NCBI GenBank assembly: GCA_025454525.1
Contig: JALOOG010000034.1
Span: forward strand, 1 to 49,527
Source: Anaerolineae bacterium
GTDB taxonomy: Bacteria; Chloroflexota; Anaerolineae; Aggregatilineales; Phototrophicaceae
DNA: 49,527 bases
Direction of reading: 5' to 3'
Below are positions 43,378 to 49,527 of this stretch, in pieces. The position numbers and the translations under genes are program-made. Each line of letters opens with the position of its first letter. Positions within the stretch are counted from its first letter, which is position 1. Under the pieces are notes generated by a model. That model was given only the letters and a program-made list of their open reading frames with translations. It was not told the DNA's origin and made no database searches.

Positions 43378-44403
43378 ATGCGTTTAGGGCTGTCATTTGG
43401 TTATTCTGGGGCCAAAATTGAGCTACCGATGGAGATCATTCAAGAAGCGGATCGGTTAGGGTATCATGTCGTTTGGAGTGCCGAAGCCTACGGATCGGAT
43501 GCGGTGACTCCGTTGGCATGGATCGGCGCGTTAACCCAACGGATTCATCTTGGCACGGCGATCATGCAGATGCCAGGGCGCACCCCTGCCAATACTGCCA
43601 TGACAGCGACTACTTTGGATCAATTGTCCGGTGGACGCTTTATCTTAGGGCTTGGTCTCTCTGGCCCGCAAGTGGTCGAGGGGTGGCATGGAGTCAGCTA
43701 TGGGAAACCCTTGGTTAAAACACGCGAATATGTGGAGATCGTGCGGCGTATCTTTAAACGTGAAGAAGCCTTGACCTTTCAAGGGGAATATTATCAGATC
43801 CCGTATCAGGGATCGGATGCCACGGGACTCGGTAAACCCCTCAAAAGCACGATTTACGGACGGGCGAATCTGCCCATTTATTTAGCCGCGATCGGGCCGA
43901 AAAATGTGACTTTGGCCGCGGAGATCGCTGACGGTTGGCTGCCGATCCTGTTTTCACCGGAACATTATGAACAGGTGTTTGGTGATCAAGTGCGCGAAGG
44001 TCTCATGAAAGCGGGGAAAGACCTCGCACATTTTGACATCGCGCCAACTGTGACGGTGGTGATCGATGACGACATGGATCAAGCGCGTAATCAAGTGCGT
44101 CCGATGTTGGCGCTGTATATCGGTGGCATGGGTGCAAAAGGCAAAAATTTCTATAACGACTTGGCTGTGCGTTATGGGTTTGAATCGGCCGCAAGCGAAA
44201 TCCAAGACTTGTTTTTAAGCGGGAAACGCGGTGAGGCGATGATGGCCATACCAGATGATTTGATCGATGCGGTCGCATTGATCGGCCCCAAAGAGCGAAT
44301 CAAGGAACGGCTTGAATTGTGGAAGAGCAGCCCGATCACCACACTGAACATCAATGTGTTCAATGTGGATGATTTGAGGACGATGGCGGAATTGGTTTTG
44401 TAA
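43378..44403 (+). CDS. LLM-class (luciferase-like) F420-dependent oxidoreductase
   Basis: A 341-residue luciferase-like monooxygenase fold protein. The N-terminus [50 protein letters not shown] (short landmarks LGLSFGYSG and WSAEAYGSD), [28 protein letters not shown] and [13 protein letters not shown] are those of the F420-dependent branch. It would use reduced coenzyme F420 (or flavin) for hydride transfer; the substrate is unknown. AGGAG lies 8 bases before the ATG. The MBL-fold gene starts one base after its stop codon, so the pair forms a tight operon. Confidence 0.9.
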   Translation: MRLGLSFGYSGAKIELPMEIIQEADRLGYHVVWSAEAYGSDAVTPLAWIGALTQRIHLGTAIMQMPGRTPANTAMTATTLDQLSGGRFILGLGLSGPQVVEGWHGVSYGKPLVKTREYVEIVRRIFKREEALTFQGEYYQIPYQGSDATGLGKPLKSTIYGRANLPIYLAAIGPKNVTLAAEIADGWLPILFSPEHYEQVFGDQVREGLMKAGKDLAHFDIAPTVTVVIDDDMDQARNQVRPMLALYIGGMGAKGKNFYNDLAVRYGFESAASEIQDLFLSGKRGEAMMAIPDDLIDAVALIGPKERIKERLELWKSSPITTLNINVFNVDDLRTMAELVL

Positions 44404-44404
44404 A

Positions 44405-45265
44405 ATGTTTCAGATCGGCGAACTTACGATCCACTTGATCAACGACTCGACTACTTACGTCGATCCAGGGGGGGCCTTTGGACTCGTGCCGCGTGCCTTG
44501 TGGAGTCGCTATCTTACTCCCAACGCGGAGCAACTCGTGCCGATGGCCAATCATAACCTCTATCTTGAGGTGAACGGGCGTAAGATCGTGATCGATACTG
44601 GACTCGGCACCAAATTAGATGATAAAAGCAAAGCGATTTGGCACATTGAGCGGCCAAACGGCGATTTGATCGTATCCTTAGGGCGGTTAGGGGTATCTCC
44701 AGAGGCGATCGATCTGGTGATCGATACGCATCTGCATTTTGATCATTGTGCAGGCAATACCCGCTTTAATGATCAATCGGAGATCGTCCCCACCTTCCCG
44801 AATGCAGAGTATGTGGTTCAGCGACGAGAATATGAGGATGCGATGCGTCCGAATGAACGCACAGCAGCGACCTATTTCCCGATGAACTATCAACCCTTGG
44901 TCGAAAGTGGACAAATGCGCTTGTTAGACGGGGACACTGAACTCGCGCCGGGGGTATGGGGGCGGGTGACGCGAGGACATACCCCCGGTCATATGAGCAT
45001 CCAGATCGAAAGCGGAGGGCAACATCTGTGGTTTTTATGCGATCTGGCCAGTTATGCGGTGCATTTTGAGCGTTTGGGTTGGATGACCGCGTATGATGTT
45101 GAGCCACTAGAGACTTTAGAAACCAAACGCCGTTGGCAAGCATGGGCTTTAGAAACCGATGCGATCCTAGTGTTTCCACATGACACTTTACGACCGGCGG
45201 GACGATTGCGGCGTGATCCTCAAGGGCGGATCGCACTAGAAGCACTCCCCGTCCTGTATGCGTGA
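44405..45265 (+). CDS. Metallo-beta-lactamase fold hydrolase
   Basis: A 286-residue MBL-fold protein. The metal motif is DTHLHFDHCAGN, giving His109, His111, Asp113 and His114; further ligands are likely in GHTPGHMSI and the late FPHDTLRPAGRL. The N-terminus (ANHNLYLEVNGRKIVIDTGLG) is typical of lactonase- and N-acyl-homoserine-lactonase-like members, which hydrolyse ester or lactone bonds. It starts one base after the LLM gene, so the two probably act on the same compound in sequence. Substrate unknown. Confidence 0.9.
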   Translation: MFQIGELTIHLINDSTTYVDPGGAFGLVPRALWSRYLTPNAEQLVPMANHNLYLEVNGRKIVIDTGLGTKLDDKSKAIWHIERPNGDLIVSLGRLGVSPEAIDLVIDTHLHFDHCAGNTRFNDQSEIVPTFPNAEYVVQRREYEDAMRPNERTAATYFPMNYQPLVESGQMRLLDGDTELAPGVWGRVTRGHTPGHMSIQIESGGQHLWFLCDLASYAVHFERLGWMTAYDVEPLETLETKRRWQAWALETDAILVFPHDTLRPAGRLRRDPQGRIALEALPVLYA

Positions 45266-45271
45266 TGCAAC

Positions 45272-45304
45272 TTAGAGGGCGGATCATGCGTAGATCCGCT
45301 CTAA
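45272..45304 (+). terminator. Hairpin after the MBL gene
   Basis: TTAGAGGGCGGATC (45272-45285) and GATCCGCTCTAA (45293-45304) pair with a 2-base G bulge and a 7-base loop, 7 bases after the stop. No T tract. The TTAGAG/CTCTAA ends match those of the hairpin at 8001-8032. Confidence 0.55.
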
Positions 45305-45334
45305 TTAGTGAGTGAACACGAAAGAGGGACATCG

Positions 45335-45697
45335 ATGAACCGCTATGAAGCTACGATCGCGTTATGGGGAATTTTTGCGCTGTTAGCTACCTTAACCATT
45401 ATTTTTGCGGGGGCGAATGTGGTTGCATTGGGGATATTAGGCTTTGCGGCGGTGATCGCGACTTTGGCGATCAATGATAATCCCAGCGAAAAAGCATCCA
45501 AAGTCGAAAAGCTGAAAAATGAAGACCGTGACTCATTCAACGCGATGATGAACTTGTTAGATGAAGACGATCGGGCTGAATTGCGTCAACGACTGAAGGT
45601 GCGGCTTATGAATCAGATCGAACAGGGCCGTACCGATGGAGAGATCACTTCATTAGAAGCATTATTGGCTGAAGATCGCCAACAACAACGGAAATAA
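45335..45697 (+). CDS. Small 2TM protein with a kinase-tail-like C-terminus
   Basis: A 120-residue protein. The start ATG 45335 (MNRYEATIALWG) has AGAGGG 6-7 bases upstream; a GTG at 45308 would put that site inside the gene. Two hydrophobic segments (about 7-26 and 29-46) are followed by a charged cytoplasmic tail. The tail contains KLKNEDRDSF, and the underlying bases AAGCTGAAAAATGAAGACCG are identical to those encoding KLKNEDR in the first kinase near 31089-31108. It then has LLDEDDRAELRQRLKVRL, a helical acidic-basic segment seen in other small Chloroflexota membrane proteins. No enzyme motif. A role in the same membrane signalling family is inferred. Confidence 0.75.
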   Translation: MNRYEATIALWGIFALLATLTIIFAGANVVALGILGFAAVIATLAINDNPSEKASKVEKLKNEDRDSFNAMMNLLDEDDRAELRQRLKVRLMNQIEQGRTDGEITSLEALLAEDRQQQRK

Positions 45698-45702
45698 ACG
45701 CG

Positions 45703-45729
45703 ATAGAGGGAATGGCAACTTCCCTCTAT
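45703..45729. terminator. Perfect 10-bp hairpin between convergent genes
   Basis: ATAGAGGGAA (45703-45712) pairs exactly with TTCCCTCTAT (45720-45729), loop of 7, 5 bases after the stop of the 2TM gene. No T tract. The convergent STAS-like gene ends at 45812. Confidence 0.55.
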
Positions 45730-45811
45730 GGATCATGTCAGCTTTGTTGGTCGCATAACCTGCAAATATGAGGATCGGCTGGGTGATTTTTAGGAAGCGC
45801 TGTTGCGCGGG

Positions 45812-46204
45812 TTAAACCGCTTCGCGCAAATAGTCTCGCGCTTCGCGCACGGTGTCTAAAAAAACCACGTTTTGCATCGTGTGCGGGTTAATCCCTTTAA
45901 GTATGGTATAGGCGCTACGGATCATCGGAGATGCACCCACGAACACCATGTGACCCGCTTTACCATCTCCCATAGAAAGCAGTTTTTTCGCGTTTTCTAA
46001 GTTTTCTAACGTCAACAAATTGCCATCAGGAAAGGTATTACGCTTACGTACATCGATGATCGCACCCACCGGATGCGTGAGATCTTCGGTGATCTGCTGA
46101 ATAGTGCGAATAACCGCGAATAATTCCGGCCATGTCCAACGGCCGTCAAATACACATAATAATGTCGTGAGTTGTTCATCATCCCAGTAAAGATCAATGC
46201 CCAT
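45812..46204 (-). CDS. STAS/SpoIIAA-like small protein
   Basis: About 130 residues from the ATG at 46204 (MGIDLYWDDEQLTTLL), chosen because GAGGG lies 5 bases upstream; two earlier in-frame ATGs lack such a site. The pattern WTWPELFAVIRTIQQI, VGAIIDVRKRNTFPDG, MVFVGASPMIRSAYTIL and VVFLDTVREARDYL alternates strands and helices as in STAS/SpoIIAA-like domains. No phosphorylation site could be assigned. It is similar in size to the paralogous pair at 26482-27383, though sequence identity to them is low by eye. Function unknown. Confidence 0.65.
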   Translation of the reverse strand: MGIDLYWDDEQLTTLLCVFDGRWTWPELFAVIRTIQQITEDLTHPVGAIIDVRKRNTFPDGNLLTLENLENAKKLLSMGDGKAGHMVFVGASPMIRSAYTILKGINPHTMQNVVFLDTVREARDYLREAV

Positions 46205-46258
46205 AATACCCTCAATGTGACTCATGATGAATGCGATGATAACCACGCAACATAATAC

Positions 46259-46286
46259 TAAAATCAGTTTTGAATTAAAATCAGTT
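46259..46286. repeat. Direct repeat of 11 bp, 17-bp period
   Basis: TAAAATCAGTT occurs at 46259-46269 and again at 46276-46286, in the divergent region between the STAS-like and GT-C-like genes. Two copies on one face of the helix could bind a regulator; the second copy also contains a TTAAAAT box. Confidence 0.5.
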
Positions 46287-46383
46287 AAACCCGCTTCTTA
46301 CAGGCTTAAACTTACGCCTTTGTTTACCTAAGCGGATCACGTATCCTTAGCTGCTCTGATCCGTTGATCGAAATGAAATCCGA

Positions 46384-48096
46384 ATGCTGTTTCGCGCCTG
46401 TTTATACCTCGGAGTCGTCCTACTCACTTGGATCACCGGATTGTTGATCGGTGGTGCGCTCTGTTTGACTTTGCGTTGGCCGCTTGAACTTGCGCTTCCG
46501 GTGGCGCTCATCTTCACGCTCGTGATCGCGATCGGGTGCGCGGTTCGCTTATTCTCACGGCCACTTCCGATGATCATCGTTGGATGCAGCCTTACTATCA
46601 TTGTGGTGAGCGCTTCGATCGCGTTCAGTGGCACAATTTACGATCGCTCATGGGATGGTCAAACTTATCACGCCGAAGCGATCCACGCACTTACGGAAGG
46701 GTGGAGTCCGTTTGCATCCCGATCACCCGAAAATGCGATCTACGGGTTGTTCATCAGTTTTTACACCAAAGGCCATTGGATCACCGCCGCTACGATGAAC
46801 AGCATCACGGGTGATTTTGAACATGGCAAGGCGATTAATCCGATCCTCTGGATTGCCGGCGTGTTGATCAGCGCCGGAGCATTAGGGCATTACTCACAAC
46901 AGCATCGATCGATCGCGGCCGGCATCGGGGTGATCATGGCGCTGAATCCGCTCAGCCTTTATCAGATCACAAGTTATTATGCCGATGGGCAAGTGGCGAT
47001 CGTCTCATGTATCTTGGCGATCACCGTGATCACCCTCTATCGCAAAACCGATCCGGTCATGCTGTTCACCTTAGCGATCAGTTTACTCCTGTTGTTTAAC
47101 CTCAAACTCAATGCCGCGTTATGGATCGGCGTGTTGATCGGCGGATTCGCCTTGTTTTACCTCTGGAAACGTGGATTTCGTCCCGCCCGCCCGATCGCGA
47201 TCACGGTGATCGGCGCAAGTTTGATCGCGATCGCATGGATCGGGTTTAACCCGTATCTCTCACAATATGTCTACTACACGGCCACAGAACGCGATCCGTT
47301 TTATCCCACCCAATGGCAAACGCTCACCGTGATCGATTACAACACCCCAACCAATTGGATCGGGCGAAGCGCACCGGATAAATTGTGGCGTTCCCTGTTT
47401 GGGCAGTCCCAAGCGACTAAAACCGACGCATTGATCAAGCTCCCGTTCACACTGACCGATCAGGAATGGTTGGCTTTTGCTGAAACTGACCCACGCGTAG
47501 CAGGATTCGGCCCCCTGTTTAGCGCGGTCTTGATCCTCACCACGATCGGGCTGCTTTGGGCGATCGTTCGACGGAGATCGATGATCGATCCGGCGTTGAT
47601 CACCATGATCGTGTTGATCGGGATCAGTGTGTTGATCAACCCAGAGGCATGGTGGGCCCGTTATGTGCCACAATTGTGGTTGATCCCGCCGATCGGGTTG
47701 TTGATCCTCTTGATGCTCCGTCCCTCGCGTCTGATGATCATGTTGGGAGCGGGGATCGTGTTGCTATTGGTGATCAATATCACCGGGATCGCGTGGGTGT
47801 GGTGGGAGGAAACAGAACGTCGTCACACGGAGATCGCCGAACAATATGCCTATCTAGCGACCCTGCCGGGGCCGATCCGTGTTGATTTTAACGACTTTAT
47901 CGCACCCCGCATCCGGTTTGAACAATTCGGGATCGCGTATCAGAGTGAGCAGATCGTCTCTTGTGATCGTCCCTATGCCCTGTACGCGACCCAGACGGTG
48001 GTCTGTTTACCGAATACGCTCAATCTTGCGAATAGCATAGCGGGCCTTGCCGTCGGGGATCTCGACTTCAATGATGTCACCGACTTGTTTCCCTAA
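46384..48096 (+). CDS. Large polytopic membrane protein, GT-C glycosyltransferase-like
   Basis: A 570-residue integral membrane protein with about eleven to twelve helices. The first outside loop contains YDRSWDGQTYHAEAIHALTEGW, and acidic residues in that position are the hallmark of GT-C transferases that use lipid-linked sugars. A soluble C-terminal part of about 100 residues follows the last helix. The ATG at 46384 has no clear ribosome site. Its last 90 bp overlap the end of the GreA-family gene on the other strand. It may belong with the O-antigen-ligase-like gene near the right edge in surface glycan assembly, but no shared transcript is seen. Confidence 0.65.
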   Translation: MLFRACLYLGVVLLTWITGLLIGGALCLTLRWPLELALPVALIFTLVIAIGCAVRLFSRPLPMIIVGCSLTIIVVSASIAFSGTIYDRSWDGQTYHAEAIHALTEGWSPFASRSPENAIYGLFISFYTKGHWITAATMNSITGDFEHGKAINPILWIAGVLISAGALGHYSQQHRSIAAGIGVIMALNPLSLYQITSYYADGQVAIVSCILAITVITLYRKTDPVMLFTLAISLLLLFNLKLNAALWIGVLIGGFALFYLWKRGFRPARPIAITVIGASLIAIAWIGFNPYLSQYVYYTATERDPFYPTQWQTLTVIDYNTPTNWIGRSAPDKLWRSLFGQSQATKTDALIKLPFTLTDQEWLAFAETDPRVAGFGPLFSAVLILTTIGLLWAIVRRRSMIDPALITMIVLIGISVLINPEAWWARYVPQLWLIPPIGLLILLMLRPSRLMIMLGAGIVLLLVINITGIAWVWWEETERRHTEIAEQYAYLATLPGPIRVDFNDFIAPRIRFEQFGIAYQSEQIVSCDRPYALYATQTVVCLPNTLNLANSIAGLAVGDLDFNDVTDLFP

Positions 48097-48522
48097 TAAC
48101 GCTTTACCCACGGGGGATTCGATCGACACATCGGTGACATCGCCTTCACCAATATCAAAACCTTCAACGGCCTCGGCGCTAGAGAGCAGATCGAATTGGA
48201 TCTCCTCTTTTGCGTCAAAATCCCACAAGGTGATACGCTCACCGGGATCGATACGGGTGGGATTGGGATCATCGGTGATCACTTCAGCACGATCAAGGAT
48301 ATATTGCAAGTGCATCATGCGTTCACCCCAATGTTCTAAGCGGGTGCGCGATTCCCATTCCACGCCAACATCCGGATGATCATCACGCCCAACCGCGGTT
48401 GCACGCGAGTCGGCCATTTGTTCACGAGCGTCTTCAAATTGTTGTTGAGCGTACTGGAGTTCACTCTGTAACTTTCGTAAACCGTCGGGTGTCACTACAA
48501 ATTTATCTTGAGAAATGGCCAT
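48007..48522 (-). CDS. GreA/GreB-family transcription elongation factor, divergent
   Basis: A 171-residue protein from the ATG at 48522, which has AGGAGG 6 bases upstream; the longer frame starts upstream of that site and is rejected. The N-terminal coiled coil is present, from TPDGLRKLQSELQYAQQQFEDARE to HLQYILDRAEVI (landmarks PDGLRKLQSEL and LQYILDRAEVI). The C-terminal FKBP-like domain ends SPVGKALLGKQVGDIIEVEIPDGKARYAIRKIERI (landmark SPVGKALLGKQVGD), a strong family match. The usual tip GDLKENAEY is replaced by GRDDHPDVGVEWESR, still acidic. It likely acts in the secondary channel of RNA polymerase, but transcript cleavage may differ. Confidence 0.85.
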   Translation of the reverse strand: MAISQDKFVVTPDGLRKLQSELQYAQQQFEDAREQMADSRATAVGRDDHPDVGVEWESRTRLEHWGERMMHLQYILDRAEVITDDPNPTRIDPGERITLWDFDAKEEIQFDLLSSAEAVEGFDIGEGDVTDVSIESPVGKALLGKQVGDIIEVEIPDGKARYAIRKIERIR

Positions 48523-48588
48523 CTTGATCCTCCTTTGCATCGTCCCCTAACTATAACACCCAAGCGATGAAACAAGGGTGTGAAAACC

Positions 48589-49527
48589 CTAAGCGGTCTG
48601 TGTTTGTCCGGTGATCGGAATCGGAGCGCTCACTGTCGCCCGGGCTAACTGCACCGTGATCACATATTGCGCCGCCGTCAAGCCGATCAACCACCAATAC
48701 AAGAAGATAAAACGATCCCAAAGGGTGATCGCGTCCCCAAGACTAAACACGCCATGCGCTAAAAATGCGCCGCATAAACCCGCTGCCACAGTGCGCGCTT
48801 TCCCGTCACCCGTTCGCCAGATCTGATACAACATCCATAAAAGCATCGCTTGCCATATTGTGAACAGGATCACCCCTGGCAACCCTAAATCTGTCCCAAT
48901 TTGAAACCATGCGTTATGCGCGTGTGGTAAGACTTGCGTCGCATACCCTTCTACCGGATAAATGGCGCGCACCGCCCGCGTGCGAAACATATTCATGCCT
49001 ACACCCGTCCATGGGTGATCTTGCACGACCTCGATCGCTGCCTGCCAGACCGCAAAGCGTCCGCTGAGGCTGGCCTCATCACGACCCGCTAGATCTTGAT
49101 CGGGCGAAAATACGCCTAAAAAGAACACCACTTCGATCACTGTGAAAACGATCAAAACCCCTAACGCAAGATAACGCCAACGATTGGCCGGGATCAAGAG
49201 TAGGATCAAGATCCCCATCGCACCGATCACCCCGAAAATCGCTAAGCGACTTTGCCCGATAAACAAGGCCAGCGCTAAGGTGACAAAGGCGATCGTCGCA
49301 TACCACCCCCGCGCACCCACCGGACGACCTCGCCATGCCGTGATCGCGATCGCACCCATCAACGGGATCAACCAAGCCATCGCCCCGCCGATCTCATTGA
49401 CATTGAAGCCACGGATTGCGCCGGGGAAATTGCGTAAAGTGGGTAATACATCGATCAAAGGTTTGAGTAAATCACTTTTACTTGTCCATTGGGATGAACC
49501 TAACCCCAAGGCCGCGATCAATAGGCT
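48589..49527 (-). CDS. O-antigen ligase (WaaL/Wzy) family membrane protein, 5' end cut by the window edge
   Basis: The frame is open to the right edge, so the protein is partial (about 312 residues visible). Membrane helices alternate with loops. The family signature is the periplasmic loop SGRFAVWQAAIEVVQDHPWTGVGMNMFR followed by LPHAHNAWFQIGTDLGLPGVILF (short landmarks HPWTGVGMN and HAHNAWFQIGTDLGLPG). These proteins join or polymerise lipid-linked glycans on the outer face of the inner membrane. The C-terminus is hydrophilic and ends at 48589. It is 66 bp downstream of no other gene on this strand. Confidence 0.88.
   Translation of the reverse strand, partial: SLLIAALGLGSSQWTSKSDLLKPLIDVLPTLRNFPGAIRGFNVNEIGGAMAWLIPLMGAIAITAWRGRPVGARGWYATIAFVTLALALFIGQSRLAIFGVIGAMGILILLLIPANRWRYLALGVLIVFTVIEVVFFLGVFSPDQDLAGRDEASLSGRFAVWQAAIEVVQDHPWTGVGMNMFRTRAVRAIYPVEGYATQVLPHAHNAWFQIGTDLGLPGVILFTIWQAMLLWMLYQIWRTGDGKARTVAAGLCGAFLAHGVFSLGDAITLWDRFIFLYWWLIGLTAAQYVITVQLARATVSAPIPITGQTQTA

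Noticed and set aside
44766-45332. Long open frame (188 codons) on the minus strand opposite the MBL gene
   Set aside because: It lies wholly antisense to a gene with an intact metal site, has no ribosome site, and its translation matches no family I know.

Overview
The window looks like chromosomal DNA of a Chloroflexota bacterium, probably Anaerolineae-like. That is an inference from gene content: PknB-type kinases with C-terminal 2TM modules, a liv-type transporter cluster with two acyl-CoA ligases, an F420-type luciferase-like oxidoreductase, CSLREA/beta-helix and choice-of-anchor surface proteins, Uma2 and TIR-WD40 genes. Base composition is moderate in GC by eye. Coding DNA is strikingly rich in the tetramer GATC: I counted 23 in 46861-47460 against about 2.3 expected. 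I saw no rRNA, tRNA, CRISPR array or insertion sequence.

Layout. 1-2619: tldD (cut by the left edge) and tldE. 2669-6234 (minus): a Tat-exported DUF1800/DUF1501 pair plus a small secreted PepSY-like protein. 6483-7964: a secreted beta-helix protein. 8102-10154: a PLP aminotransferase and, divergently, a PlsC-type acyltransferase. 10453-23077 (minus): a long liv-type ABC transporter cluster in the transcription order livG, acyl-CoA synthetase, Uma2, livH, cupin, Bro-N, livM, livK, livF, PaaK-like ligase, a GT87-like membrane protein and an SGNH hydrolase. 23212-29382: a DUF6056-like membrane protein, a lysophospholipase-like hydrolase, a flippase-like UPF0104 protein, two paralogous small STAS-like proteins and an orphan hydantoinase A. 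29715-34812 (plus): two tandem membrane kinases with a MOSC protein, a terminator, then an anchored hypothetical and a DUF421 protein. 35181-40382: a PHP phosphoesterase, a GH13-like enzyme behind a LacI-type palindrome, an SbcD/Mre11-like nuclease without sbcC, and a TIR-WD40 fusion. 40396-45697: a membrane-anchored alpha/beta hydrolase, a choice-of-anchor I protein, an LLM oxidoreductase/MBL hydrolase pair and a 2TM protein whose tail resembles one kinase tail. 45812-49527: a STAS-like protein, a GT-C-like membrane protein overlapping a divergent GreA-family factor tail to tail, and an O-antigen-ligase-like protein cut by the right edge.

How the genes work together. The liv cluster plausibly imports a carboxylic acid and activates it as a CoA thioester. 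It is interrupted by a virus/phage-type Bro-N gene that lacks the GATC enrichment of its neighbours and has its own cluster of TTCAAG/CTTGAA half-sites, so it is probably a recent insertion. The two kinases and the 2TM protein at 45335 probably belong to one membrane signalling family. The TIR-WD40 gene is the best candidate for an uncharacterised defence or signalling effector.
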